In this document: positions 22,561-33,101 of the stretch, piece after piece
How positions within the stretch are numbered: position 1 is the stretch's first letter
Layout of the letters: every line of letters starts with the position of its first letter
NCBI GenBank assembly: GCA_037783415.1
Contig: JAZGTN010000002.1
Coordinates: 3,968,001 to 4,032,000, forward strand
Reading direction: 5' to 3'
From: Leptasterias polaris
Lineage: Eukaryota; Echinodermata; Asteroidea; Forcipulatida; Asteriidae
Length of the DNA: 64,000 nt
The notes under the pieces: generated by a model
Databases searched by the model: none
The model's input: the letters and a program-made list of their open reading frames with translations, nothing else
Told to the model about the DNA's origin: nothing
Translations under genes and position numbers: made by a program

Positions 22561-23677
22561 ATACAAATTACATGCGCAATTTAATTAAGGGTGATTATAT
22601 CCCAATGAAATGACATGGACCTTTTCTTCATATGGTACGTTCAATAGAGACTAGAGGATTATAATTTAATCACCAATGATGTGTCATACCAAAGTTTAAA
22701 GGTTATTTAGGCTTTCCAATTCAATTCAATTTGATTATATATATATATATATATATATATATTCATCACAGTTTACAAATATAAAGTGAATTTTGTTTTC
22801 CTGGTGTGCACTAAAACATTCAAACTCAATACTGACTAAAAAAGAAAATTCATTACGAATTACATACACAATTGTAACTTCATACTCGTAATGATCAACA
22901 GAATATTAAATGAAAAATGCGTATCAATTTGAAAAAGAAAACAAATCTAAATCAACAAATAAATGTTTTACTTAGAAAATGAACGTTTCGCTTTGAAAAG
23001 AAATGCTTTGTAGACCACTCTTGATCAACAAACTCCATTTACCAGGAGCTCCAAAAATATGCGAAAGCAATGTTATGAAATCCATACAAATTGCACTAAA
23101 ATTACCTTCTGAGCAGACGATAATATACACAATTTAGTTTTTAACAATTAACAATTTGAAGCGGGCTATCCGATCGTGGAACTATAAAGCTCTATCTTTG
23201 TACAGTCGCCATTCCTCTCGAGCATGATTCAAAACTTCACTACTCGTACTAAACATTAATTTCAGGTAATAACATGTTTATGTGAGACTACTTTTTAATT
23301 CTGTCCACCACGAACGGGCGGAAATATTTCCCATCAAAAAAACAACTGTCGTCCTAATTTAATGGGTGTATGAACACAGCCTAAACTCACCCAGTCTGTA
23401 ACTGGGCTTGTATATCAAAACGCCTTGGATTGTGGCCGCAGGCTTGTTTGTGCATTCGAGGACTGAGTGTGGCAATTATCTTCCTTTATGGTGTGGGCCG
23501 AGGTAAAGCCTTTTGCGTAAACTTATTGGAGGCCTATTTTGTTAATAATGAGTTTAAGATTTTGCGTGTTTGAGATGATAAACAATCAGAATGTTAAAAC
23601 TTGTCGAATGCTCCATTCTATTATGACAAAGAAACTCAGCGACATAGGCCTACTCATTGTACAATTTTATTACGTTT
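22561..23677. other. Anonymous AT-rich sequence with (TA)n
   Basis: A TA microsatellite lies near 22736-22762. The rest has no ORF and no matched repeat. Confidence 0.4.
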
Positions 23678-24029
23678 TTAAAGGGTGTGTACAACATTGG
23701 TAATTGCCAAAGACCTGTATCCACACTTGATGTGACCTAACATATACACAACCTGTGAAAGTTTCAGTTCAATCGGTCTTCGGAGTCATGAGAAAACAGT
23801 GAAAAACCCCATCATATTTTTAAACTTTTTTTCAAACATCGGATTTCATCCTGCAGGATAAAGACTAGGCCTATTGTTTTTACTATGATTTCCTAAAAAC
23901 TATGGCATTTTAAGCGAAATTATTTCAAGGGAAGTTTTCCACCATGACCATCTTTATACCTAGTAAGTTATGTGCAAATCTGTGAACATTTATATTTTCA
24001 ATCTTACCAATGTTGTAAACACCCTTTAA
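23678..24029 (+). mobile_element. MITE family B, copy 1
   Basis: A 352-bp element with inverted ends TTAAAGGGTGTGTACAACAT and its complement. The palindrome ATCCTGCAGGAT (23848-23859) is centred exactly on the midpoint. The left half carries CCTGTGAAAGTTTCAGTTCA, the family-B version of the box common to A-D. Other copies are at 34990, 46226, 56565 and 57368, with inverted copies in 42318-43060. TTAA lies at both edges. Confidence 0.88.
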
Positions 24030-24567
24030 GAACGCTGAGCATTGATTTTTCTTTTTGTTTTGTATTGGTAGTACTGATCAACAGTGGGGTTCATGACTTG
24101 CAAACTTTATACCCGATTTCCATGCAGTTCAAAGGTTTACTCGTCATTTCGTATAAAACAAAATGGCGCTGGTGAAAAGCATAATGAGAAATGTGAATCA
24201 ATTTACTTTGTACAAAATTTATTTTAGCTTTATTCTCGTTGCTCTTGCCATACAAGATCTGCGGAACATGGCAAACCAAGACACATCGTTCAATAAAATA
24301 CGTGGGGCACATAATTCGATGAAACTTTCACGGATTTGAGCTCTGAACTCAGAGGACTTAAAAGACTTTCCAAGGAAAAAAAGATGCACCTTTTATTAAA
24401 ACTGGATAACGATACAAGGCACTACGATTATATTGCATTGTATAGGGGGTCGTTGGATGATGCATTTTTGAAGGCCTAATGTTGAAACCGTGTTCTGCCC
24501 TCACAGTCGGTACTCAAGCGAAGTGTGAGTTGAAACACCCGAGTACCAACGATCTTAACAACAACTC
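24030..24567. other. Anonymous sequence
   Basis: Nothing recognised between the MITE and the satellite. Confidence 0.35.
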
Positions 24568-26111
24568 GTTGCTTGTTCATTACTTCTCAAAGCTAAATGT
24601 TGGCTTGTTCGTTGCTTCCCACGCTACATGTTGGATTGTTCGTTGCTTGTCAAAACTATATGTTGGCTTGTTCATTGCTTCACAGAGCCACATTATTGGC
24701 ATGCTCATTGCTTCCCAAAGCCACATGTTGGCTTGCACATTGCTTTCCAAGCTACATGTTGGCTTGCTCACACTTCCCAATATACATGTTGGCTTGTTCA
24801 TTACTTCCCAATATACATGTTGGCTTGTTCATTGCTCCCCATGCTACATGTTGGCTTGCACATTGCGTCCAAGGCTTGAACATGTTGGCTTGTTCATTGC
24901 TTCCCAAGCTACATGTTGACTTGTTCATTGCTCCCCAAGCTACATGTTGGCTTGCACATTGCTTCCAAGGCTTATACATGTTGGCTTGTTCATTGCTTCC
25001 CAAGCTACATGTTGACTTGTTCATTGCTCCCCAAGCTACATGTTGGCTTGCACATTGCTTCCAAGGCTTATACATGTTGGCTTGTTCATTGCTTTCCAAG
25101 CTACATGTTGGCTTGCTCATTGCTTCTCAAAGCTATATGTTGGCTTGCTCAGCTTTGCTTCCCAAGCTATATGTTGGCTTGCACATTGCTTCCAAAGCTT
25201 ATACATGTTGACTTGTTCATTGCTTTCCAAGCTACATGTTGGCTTGCACATTGCTTCCAAGGCTTTTATTTTACATGTTGGCTTGTTCATTGCTTCCCAA
25301 GCTACATGTTGGCTTGTTCATTGCTTCCCAAGCTACATGTTGGCTTGCACATTGCTTCCAAAGCTTATACATGTTGACTTGTTCATTGCTTTCCAAGCTA
25401 CATGTTGGCTTGCACATTGCTTCCAAGGCTTTTATTTTACATGTTGGCTTGTTCATTGCTTCCCAAGCTACATGTTGGCTTGTTCATTGCTTCCCAAGCT
25501 ACATGTTGGCTTGCACATTGCTTCCAAAGCTTATACATGTTGACTTGTTCATTGCTCCCCAAGCTACATGTTGGCTTGCACATTGCTTCCAAAGCTTATA
25601 CATGTTGACTTGTTCATTGCTTTCCAAGCTACATGTTGGCTTGCACATTGCTTCCAAGGCTTTTATTTTACATGTTGGCTTGTTCATTGCTTCCCAAGCT
25701 ACATGTTGGCTTGTTCATTGCTTCCCAAGCTACATGTTGACTTGTTCATTGCTCCCCAAGCTACATGTTGGCTTGCACATTGCTTCCAAGGCTTATACAT
25801 GTTGACTTGTTCATTGCTTTCCAAGCTTAGTCCCATGTTGGCTTGCTCATTGCTTCTCAAAGCTACATGTTGGCTTGCTCTTTGCTTCCCACGCTACATG
25901 TTGGCTTGTTCGTTGCTTGTCAAAACTACATGTTGGCTTGTTCAATGCTTCACAGAGCCACATTTTGGCTTGGTCATTGCTTTTCAAAGCCACATATTGG
26001 CTTGCTCATTGCTTCCCAAAGCCACGCGTTGGCTTGCTCATTACTTCACAAAGCTATATACATGTACATGTACATGTTGGCTCGTTGCTTCGCAAGCTGC
26101 ATGTTGACATT
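24568..26111 (+). repeat. Satellite of ~31-bp units with higher-order period
   Basis: About 50 head-to-tail units of the type CATGTTGGCTTGTTCATTGC followed by TTCCCAAGCTA fill 1.5 kb. Variants alternate (GCACATTGC, TTATACATG, TTTTATTTTACATG). The TTTTATTTTA variant recurs at 25264, 25430 and 25661 (spacings 166 and 231 bp), so blocks of 5 and 7 units were copied together in the central part. Edge units are more diverged, as expected for unequal crossing-over. Because 31 is not a multiple of three and the unit lacks stops, every plus-strand frame is open for long distances. The resulting 31-residue repeat peptides are not evidence of a gene. Confidence 0.95.
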
Positions 26112-26137
26112 TCTCAGGTTGAAATGTTTTTGAATGA

Positions 26138-26272
26138 CTCTCCGAGTCTAAAACCACATGTTTTGGAAACGCTAGACATTATAAACACCTGCAAGTGCTT
26201 CTTACCAAGTAAGTTTTTTATGGTCAATAATGTTTGGATTTATTACCAAAGATACACCCTGTCTGTCTCCCT
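26138..26272 (-). repeat. MITE family D end fragment
   Basis: GTGCTTCTTACCAAGTAAG, TTTATGGTCAATAATGTTTGG and AAAGATACACCCTG match the end of the inverted family-D copy at 14050-14437. It abuts the satellite. Confidence 0.6.
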
Positions 26273-26650
26273 TTCAATAAAATAAAATGGAGTTCATGGC
26301 ACTGCATGATTGTAAATGAGCATATTTTTGAGGTCTTTCAATTATAATATTTGGCCTAAGAATTGAATCCAACCTTTCCAAGACCTCATTATTTTTCCTT
26401 GGAATCCCTGGCACTCCCTCGGCTTTTACAACCATGTTAATTGTTTTCCAGAAAGGTAAATGTTGTAAACTATACTGTGTTAGAAACATGAACCACCAGT
26501 AGCCTAGTAAAGTGAAAGGGAACACCCTACAGAAAAAACAGGGGTCTCACAGGCAGAGTGTTTGGGAGGGTGTTCCGGGGCAGATCCCTTGCTAACGAAC
26601 TTGATGTTCTCGCGGTCGAATCGTAAGCAACCATGAAATGAATGCGGTAG
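26273..26650. other. Anonymous sequence
   Basis: Short minus-strand frames only. Nothing recognised. Confidence 0.35.
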
Positions 26651-26890
26651 GAGGACAGCGGTCTCCGTATAGCACTGTGGATACACAGCAGGTTTATGCT
26701 GTCAGTCACCACCGATACAGCCCCGTTTACTGACCGAGCCGGGGCCCGCTCTGAGCTCCGTATCGGTGAGCAAGTCGATAACTTTCATGTGGTGTACGAT
26801 GGTGGGGAGGACACAGCCGCCGGGGTGAGACCAGGGCGCGGATAAGTCCCCTCGTCGCCAACCGTCGTAACCTTCCGCCCTGAATGTTAT
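26651..26890. other. CpG-rich patch with protein-like frames on both strands
   Basis: On the plus strand a frame is open from 26651 to a stop near 26846 and includes GEQVDNFHVVYDGGEDTAAG, ending beside GGGGTGAGAC, which resembles a splice donor. On the minus strand the same DNA reads through VLPTIVHHMKVIDLLTDTEL. Neither matches a family I know, and at most one could be real. CpG-rich DNA also lowers stop frequency. A coding or 5' UTR exon is possible but unproven. Confidence 0.25.
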
Positions 26891-27942
26891 TACTGTGGCT
26901 TTAAAAATAAATTACAGTCAAATCCTAGATGTGGAATATATGACTTACTTTCTTTCCCTAACCCTGTCTCTCTCTTTCACTCTCGCTTCTTAATTGTTTT
27001 CGCACATGGCCATGGACTTTCTCTAAATTCTCTCTCCCCTTCGCGCGGGCTCTGACGCGAAACACCGTGAAATCCGGTGGGGACATTTTGTGATGAGCTT
27101 TCAAACAGTTCCAGCCGTGCAGCCGTCTTGTCATCACCCGGTACGGTGTGGGTTTAGGCTGGCGTGACCCGGGGGGGGGGGGGGGGGGGGGGGGGGCTCA
27201 CAAGACCCTCTCCACTCCTCGGTGGATGGCCTACCCTGAGTGTATGTTTGTCTTCTCACGAGATGTGTCCGTGTTTTTATACACAGATCATATCAACGCA
27301 CGCTTGACGTGCGACTGCATGTTATTGTAGACACACTACACGAATATTGTTACCAAAATTGTTTTCCCAGTGCCGAGTGATTGTATACCCTGAGAAGACA
27401 CGGCGGTTTGTCCTACTCGAAACAATGTTACAAGTTCGTCCAGATGTGATTTAAGAAACTGTTTTGGTTTTTTTTCTTAATTTAGCGGCAGCTGAGATAG
27501 CGCCTCCGAAAATATGAAAAATGGAGGTCGCCCTATTTCGGAAGTAGGCCGGTTCTCACATTAGTACTTGTTATTCCAAATCTTCTTATCAAATCATCGA
27601 TTATAAATCAATCAATTTATCAATCGAAGGGACAGGTGTTATATCGGATACCTTGTTGGTTTTGTCCACAGCCCCCTCGACCTACGGGATGTGAAGGCTG
27701 CCCATTCGTTGATTTCAATTGGATGTGTCATGTTTTTTTAGCCGTCATTGTATTTAATGGTCACCTCTCTTGCTCCTTTTTATATTATATTTCATGGTTT
27801 TAGAGAGCAATAATAAGGAAATTGTGTATCCTTCGGACTACGGCGTGCGGATGGAAACACTGTGTTGACAGTGTTGGTGCAGCTGGTCTGGGCGAAGTTA
27901 CGTGTGCGGCAACACAAAACAACTGCTGCACAATAAAATTAT
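26891..27942. other. Anonymous sequence with G26 tract
   Basis: Contains a run of 26 G (27171-27196) and ATCA-type simple repeats near 27590-27630. No gene is supported. A 60-codon frame across the G tract is an artefact of poly-glycine. Confidence 0.45.
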
Positions 27943-27960
27943 GGGGGGGGGGGGGGGGGG
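27943..27960 (+). repeat. Poly-G (18)
   Basis: Uninterrupted G run. The complementary strand could form an i-motif and this strand a G-quadruplex. Short proline- or glycine-rich frames across it are artefacts. Confidence 0.95.
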
Positions 27961-28016
27961 TGGTAGTAACACGATGTTTGGAATTTGACACGACATTTTC
28001 CAAAGGATTCCCTTCT

Positions 28017-28121
28017 GGGAGGAGTGTTGGCTCTTAAAAGAGCCGGTGTGGTCTGGACGATGAAGACGAGCAGCGAAACGTCGAGACCACACCGGCTCTT
28101 TTCAGAGCCAACACTCCTCCC
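28017..28121 (+). repeat. 38-bp inverted repeat enclosing a hammerhead-like core
   Basis: The arms 28017-28054 and 28084-28121 are complementary at 37 of 38 positions (GGGAGGAGTGTTGGCTCT and GAGCCGGTGTGGTCT on the left). The 29-base spacer contains GATGA, GAGCAGC and GAAACGTC. In Penelope-like retroelements, terminal repeats carry minimal hammerhead ribozymes of the form stem I, CUGANGA, stem II, GAAA, very short stem III, UC, stem I. The layout here fits, but C3/U4 of the core (expected CTGA) are replaced and stem II is reduced, so it is probably inactive. No PLE reverse transcriptase is present nearby. Confidence 0.55.
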
Positions 28122-28586
28122 AAAAGTGATTTACATATTATGGTTGTACCTAAAAGTTTACTAGTTAAAGTTACTTCTTAGTTAACACACCATGTAAAGC
28201 TTCAACCATCACTTATCCTTTTAGTTTTAGATTCTATATCAAATTCTTGAGAGCTAATTACACCGAGTCAATACTTTCCAAGTCACGATAACAAGTTCGC
28301 GTATAGATTGAAGACCTTTTTTGAGTAAGTAGACATAGGACGTCTTTCTGTAAAATGTGAACATCTTGTGATAAAAAACAAAACAAATGTCAACACTCTT
28401 AACTCGGATTATATTGAACTTTAGGTATAGCTTTTACCAGTTTTTGAAGGCCGACCTAATAATAAAGTTGACACTGATTTTTTAAAAAATCCCTTTACGA
28501 GTGTATTCCCCCCATAACCCAAACCCACTTAAACATACATGTACATGTAGAAGACAACCCTCAAATATTCGCTCTTTTTATCTTCT
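28122..28586. other. Anonymous sequence
   Basis: Nothing recognised apart from a short TACATGTACATG run near 28536-28548. Confidence 0.35.
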
Positions 28587-28614
28587 CCCCCCCCCCCCCC
28601 CCCCCCCCCCCCCC
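28587..28614 (+). repeat. Poly-C (28), longest homopolymer in the window
   Basis: 28 uninterrupted C residues. A poly-proline frame crosses it and is not meaningful. Confidence 0.95.
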
Positions 28615-29467
28615 ATTCTCACAAGGCAGCAAGGCTCCAAGGCTGACGCTTTCTTTACAGACATGTCCTTTTGTCAACATAGAGGGAGCCACCTCCATTT
28701 CTCACACTCCTTCTGTCTAGGCGTAGTTGAAATGAGGCCGTTGTTCCCAGCCCCAGTTTTTGTCTCAGTCCACCGTGATTTATATCTCTTACTCTTGTTC
28801 GCATTAGCGGTAACCGTCCCCAGGGGGCACCGGTGCAAAGTCGCCCCTATTTTCTCGACTTAAAGATATTTATACGCACTCGAAAAATTAACCTTATTTG
28901 GGGGGACTTTATCATTCAAAACATCCTACTTGCATGTATATAAGGAATAGTAACTATAATGCCAGGGTGTTGTGCTGGTATTCTGTTGCCAGATATGATA
29001 TCACTTGCTAGAAAATATAAACTTAATGCCCAACCTTTAAAAGGTCATTCGGTTACATGTTTAAATTGGATAAACAACATTTTGATATACTTGTTTGTAT
29101 TCATTTGTTTGTTTTTTCTCGAAAACAAAACACGAATATGCACATATAGCAATTGGCCATGGTCTAGCCTACCTTACATGGTAAAAAAAAATATGTTAGT
29201 GCATTTTAGTATTTCATAATCGTAACCGGCGGTGTGAACAACCTTGAAAGACAAATTCTACGTGATAGTCAAGTCAAGTCAAGTCAAGTGTTGATTTCCA
29301 ACTCTGTTAAAATGTTGGATTGAGCTTCTCCGAAGATGAATTCAATTTGTTTGTCATGATTTGAACCCGTGTATTGTGGGGAGATTTGCCGGTGCATTCT
29401 GAAGTCATTCCGCACAATGTTTTACTAAGTAAAAGATAAAGTGTGGTTGTGTCCACGATGTTTCGGC
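28615..29467. other. Anonymous sequence
   Basis: Contains a short (AAGTC)n run near 29270-29290. No gene is supported. Confidence 0.35.
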
Positions 29468-30299
29468 TTAAAAGGCACTGTACACGTTTGGTAATTACTC
29501 AAAATATATATTAGCATAAAAACTTACTTGGTAACGAGCAACGGAGAGCTGTTGATTCAGATTCAGATTCAGATACACATTTATTTCCATACTTCTATGT
29601 AGAAAAACGATAAGTACATGTAATTATGGAGTAAAGCAAAACAAAAATAACAATAAGTAGCAATACGCAGGATAATGTAATAAATAGAGTATGGGGCTGT
29701 TTTGATAAGCCGAAGCTTGTAGAAAACAGCCAGACACATACAAACAAACAAACAAACGAAAAACAAGCAGACAGACACGAAAACAGAAGGACAAAAAAAC
29801 ACTGGACAAAAACAGCTATACTGACACAAGATACATAATGTGATTCAGACGGATAATGCAACGAATTCATAATTAGCAAAAGAATGGCAGAACAGTTCAA
29901 GCAGAAGCAATACAAAATAATTAGGTATTAAGAGGTAAACGTGGTCGAATTACTTAGGAGGGGAAGCTAAGATGCATATCGGGAGATAAAGTCACGTTTA
30001 AAAGAATTGATAGTATAAAACATTGTGAGAAACGACTCCCTCTGAAGTAACGTAGTTTTTGAGAAAGAGGTATTTTCTCACTAAAATAATAAAAGACTTC
30101 TGGCCAGAAGCCTTTTATTCCTATCTGAAAGCACACTAATTTGTACAACAAGGGTGTTTTTTCTTTCATAATTTTCTTGCAACTTCAATGACCAATTGAG
30201 TCCAAATTTTCACAGGCTTGTTATTTTATGCATATGTTGGGATACACCAAGTGAGAATACTGGTCTTTGACAATTACCAAACGTGTTCAGTGCCTTTAA
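29468..30299 (+). mobile_element. MITE family C, copy 2, split by a LINE
   Basis: The outer parts (29468-29556 and 30007-30299) together equal the element at 19526-19904, including the CTTCTGGCCAGAAG central palindrome and TTAA edges. A 450-bp insertion separates GAGAGCTGTTGAT from TAGTATAAAACATTGTGAG. Confidence 0.9.
29557..30006 (-). mobile_element. LINE 3' end inserted into MITE C, with 5-bp target duplication
   Basis: Comparison with the uninterrupted copy at 19526 defines the insert. TTGAT occurs on both sides (29552-29556 and 30007-30011), a target-site duplication. Read on the minus strand, it begins with the last codons of a LINE polyprotein (SFKRDFISRYAS then stop), continues through a T-rich 3' UTR, and ends in GGAAATAAATGTGTATCTGA followed by repeated TCTGAA units, the microsatellite tail typical of CR1/L2-like LINEs. 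It is severely 5' truncated. Hydrophobic frames inside it are UTR artefacts. Confidence 0.85.
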
Positions 30300-31225
30300 A
30301 CGGCCACGATCCAACCCGTGCAGTAAATTCTTGCGATTTGTTGACGGTTATTGACGAGTGATCTCGGCACTCCTTTTTCACTCCGTCGGCATCCCACGTA
30401 AAGAAAACACATTAAACCTCATTGAAGATAATTCGCATCCCTCGAAAAAATCTTTGAGGTTGTTTAGAGTGTAATACTATTAATTAAAGTTCCCAACGAC
30501 CCCACTTTGAAGGTATCAATTTAATTTTAAGTGAATGTTTGTACTGCTATTATATTTATAATTTAAAGAGAAAATACCCAGCTCAGTAAGGAGCTGTGCC
30601 AATCCAAATGTTCTTGCCTTTTATGAAAAAGGGGTTGTGATTTACTTTTTACAAATCCATCACTCCATCTTTAAAACCCAAAACGAAGTGTTTAACAAAA
30701 GGGAGAGCAGAGGCGTCGACCGCGACATCGGCCGAGCGGTGACGGAGCAAGACGGTTTTAGCACCACAGGTGTAGCCCGCTGCCAATTTACGATAAGTTA
30801 CCGGGGCTCGGGGCACAGTAACGATGCCTCGTGGACTTCTTTCCACTTCTTTCATATTTTCGTCGCGGCTCCCCGGAGTCCCATAAATTGTTTTCTTGCA
30901 GAGAGGGAGAGATGAAAAAGAAAAAAGCCTCTATGCGTGATCCTTGTAAAAGTGCAATATCGTATGATGCTGTTTGGGCTTCACATTGGCGCCAAGTGCC
31001 ATTCAATCCATTGATTGACATTAAAACCATAAAGCGAACGCCGTTTTTATGAGTTATATTTAATATATTTTAATTCTGTGGTTGATTAAATCTGACTTGT
31101 ACTTAAGAGTGTTGCAAGGGGGACTGACAATTTCACATCTTCCTTTGTGGCTTGGATGGTGTGGGGGGGGGGGGGGGGGGTAAATCTGAAATGATAACTG
31201 ACTCATATTCATAATGTTGAGAACC
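30300..31225. other. Anonymous sequence, partly CpG-rich
   Basis: Overlapping 68-92 codon frames on both strands at 30637-31052 show no recognisable domain. A G18 run is at 31163-31180. Confidence 0.35.
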
Positions 31226-31400
31226 ATAGACCTTATGCATATGACGTCATTTGAGTAGGGCGCCCTCACCTAGAGGTCAAAAGGAAGATGCTCATTGGCC
31301 AGTCTTGTGCGCCGCGCGTACAAATCAGCGCGTTTCCATTGTTTCATCATCAGTTTACCTCTAAGATGGCGGCTTGGTGACGTCAATGCATAAGGTCTAT
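31226..31400 (+). mobile_element. 175-bp MITE family G, copy 1 (CRE/CCAAT/YY1-bearing)
   Basis: Inverted ends ATAGACCTTATGCAT and ATGCATAAGGTCTAT, with TA at the edges, suggest a Tc1/mariner-like mobiliser. Identical in length to copies at 39454-39628 (inverted) and 57670-57844, identical in sequence to the former and one base different from the latter. It contains two CRE palindromes TGACGTCA (31242-31249 and 31378-31385), an inverted CCAAT box in the NF-Y context GGCCAATGAG, and AAGATGGCGGC, which matches the YY1 consensus. Non-coding. Confidence 0.92.
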
Positions 31401-31524
31401 TAAAAATGTAAAGATTTGTAAAATACAATTTGTTTTTTACCCTTTCACCGATGTGTGTTAAGCACTGTATACTCAGTACTTACCTGAGTTCTGTAAAAAA
31501 AAAAAAATCAACAGGCAAATCACT
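31401..31524. other. Anonymous sequence
   Basis: Short AT-rich link with an A run at 31495-31507. Confidence 0.35.
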
Positions 31525-31592
31525 CGGGTGGGATACGAACCCACGACCTTTAACTTTTAGGTTTTGTACCACTGAAACGACGCCACTTTATC
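31525..31592 (-). repeat. tRNA-like SINE head fragment
   Basis: On the minus strand, CAGTGGTACAAAACC is followed by GGTCGTGGGTTCGTATCCCA, a clear B-box and T-arm. The A-box side is degenerate and the tail is missing. Not a functional tRNA. Confidence 0.55.
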
Positions 31593-31984
31593 ATATACTT
31601 GGTAACCCATTTTCTACATGTGCGTCCCGTTATTTATATGTGGTGCAGCATTTATGAAAATGATTAAGGGATTTTGTTAACATGACGTCATGACTGTATC
31701 ATTACGATGATGGAAACTGCGGTTGCTGTTTGGGAGCGGGTCTCTTGTGGCGATGTAGCCACTTTTTTTTGATCCAGAAGTTGTAGGTCGAACATGAACT
31801 GGTGCGCATTTAACACAACAACATCATCCAGAGCAATTGATGAACATATTTAAGGGATTGACGGGCCGACCGGGTTTGGGGTCATCACGCTCCCCGGAAT
31901 GCGGTCGACACGCCGGCTACGACCGGCGTGGGAATTGCTGAGGGGAGAGAGAAGTCGACCCGGCCCCGGTCGGTTAATGCTGTA
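31593..31984. other. Anonymous sequence with CpG-rich patch and CRE
   Basis: TGACGTCA at 31683-31690. The stretch 31860-31975 has many CG dinucleotides and the palindromic ACGCCGGCTACGACCGGCGT. No gene is supported. Confidence 0.4.
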
Positions 31985-32536
31985 CTAGCTGTAGCTGCCG
32001 TGATGATTCGTGGAGATGCAAACCCAAAGTGAAAACCGCTCGAGAAAATACGTGTTAGGCTTTCCACCTGGTGTGTGACCGAGGATGAGGGATGGTGGTG
32101 ACGTAAGAGGATACTTTGAGGGTAGGGGATTTCCCCCGGGTGGCCCAGAAGATCCGCTATCTTGTGTCTGGTATGCCGAGGTGCCATTGCCAATCAGTGA
32201 TAAACGATACCAGGTTGAATGATCTCTGCTCCTTCCGTATATTATTTCCCTTAAATCATTTTTTGTACGTCTTGGAACCAGACTCCGTTTTATTATTTTT
32301 TTACGTATAAAATTATACGAAAGGGCGGGTATCAGGACTGATCCTCTATTCCTTACTGTATAATTGTTTGTTTCATTTAAGATTAGTAGGCTACTCCTAC
32401 TACCTTGGACAAAGAAACAAATCCGGGATTCGGTAAAGACTTTCAAGTTGTGTGACATGTTAATGAGATGGTAGAATGCCATCTTTTTATAAGGTACACT
32501 CATTCCATTCTTTACAGTCATGCAGAAGCAAAACAC
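31985..32536 (-). CDS. Unrecognised 183-codon ORF, probably not a gene
   Basis: The longest frame outside the satellite. It has a cysteine/phenylalanine-rich start, a basic middle (SLVPRRTKNDLRE) and a proline/glycine-rich end. I see no signal peptide, domain, repeat or splice context. A frame of this length is expected about once by chance in a window of this size, and a second frame overlaps it on the same strand (31885-32193). Listed for completeness only. Confidence 0.1.
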   Translation of the reverse strand: MFCFCMTVKNGMSVPYKKMAFYHLINMSHNLKVFTESRICFFVQGSRSSLLILNETNNYTVRNRGSVLIPALSYNFIRKKIIKRSLVPRRTKNDLREIIYGRSRDHSTWYRLSLIGNGTSAYQTQDSGSSGPPGGNPLPSKYPLTSPPSLILGHTPGGKPNTYFLERFSLWVCISTNHHGSYS

Positions 32537-32614
32537 CCATCATAGATCTGTTTTCAAAATCATTTTCGAAATGATACGATTTCGAAAAGTGCGCAGTCGG
32601 TGTAATGTGATACC

Positions 32615-32915
32615 AACATCTTTTCACTGAGTCTTTAATTTCCGCGAACCCTGGTGCGTATCCAACCTCGGGCAAGCGGCCTTCCATGCGGTTTTTGTGG
32701 TGTTCATTCCCTGCCCGAGTCCAAGTAGGACAGATCCTTGTGGCCAGTAATGCCGTCGTTGAAAGGGGCAAGGCCATTTTAAGTTTTGTAAAAATGCCTC
32801 TTCCGTTTGAATATATAGGTCTACAGTGAGAATATTTTGAAAGGGGCAACAAGGCCAAAGGACATGTTCAACAGAGATCACGGCAGCTCATGGCATGGCA
32901 GCTCCATTACAATGA
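32615..32915. repeat. Interspersed repeat with GAAAGGGGCAA words
   Basis: TTGAAAGGGGCAAGGCC (about 32758) and TTGAAAGGGGCAACAAGGCC (about 32837) recur. The block GGGGCAACAAGGCCAAAGGA to CTCATGGCAT (32842-32899) is repeated at 33048-33101. The 123-codon minus frame over this stretch belongs to the repeat and is not recognised. Confidence 0.5.
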
Positions 32916-33046
32916 TAGTGTTTTTGCCGATATCCAATCAAGGATGTGTTCTCTTTCCATAGAGGAAGTCGAAGGTCCATTATGCCTTCTAACTCATCTT
33001 TAAGTTTTCATGATTAGGTTCTGTCTTGATCCAACTGTCCGTTTGT
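32914..33046 (+). repeat. Direct repeat, copy 1 of 2
   Basis: ATGATAGTGTTTTTGCCGAT through CTTGATCCAACTGTCCG matches 34301-34436 (ATGATAGTGTTTTTGCCAAT through CTTGATCCAACTGTCTG) in the same orientation, with small differences. It is a dispersed repeat or an old duplication. Confidence 0.8.
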
Positions 33047-33047
33047 G

Positions 33048-33101
33048 GGGCAACAAGGCCAAAGGACATGTTCAACAGAGATCACGGCAGCTCATGGCAT
33101 C
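33048..33101 (+). repeat. Second copy of GGGGCAACAAGGCC block
   Basis: Nearly exact repeat of 32842-32899, lacking a GGCATGGCA insertion. With the preceding repeat it gives a mosaic order that suggests local rearrangement. Confidence 0.8.

Noticed and set aside
24568..26111. Regularly spaced repeats resembling a CRISPR array
   Set aside because: The units are contiguous with no unique spacers, units vary gradually, and the genome is eukaryotic.
24479..26285. Many long overlapping ORFs (up to 204 codons) on both strands
   Set aside because: All arise from the stop-free 31-bp satellite unit. The peptides are frame-shifted versions of one repeat, with no start context or splice signals.
29581..29915. 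Multi-pass membrane protein on the minus strand
   Set aside because: The frame lies in the T-rich 3' UTR of the inserted LINE. Hydrophobicity follows from T-rich codons.
31885..32536. 183- and 102-codon minus-strand ORFs as a gene
   Set aside because: Two overlapping frames, no domain, no splice context, and a length compatible with chance. Kept only as a very low-confidence entry.
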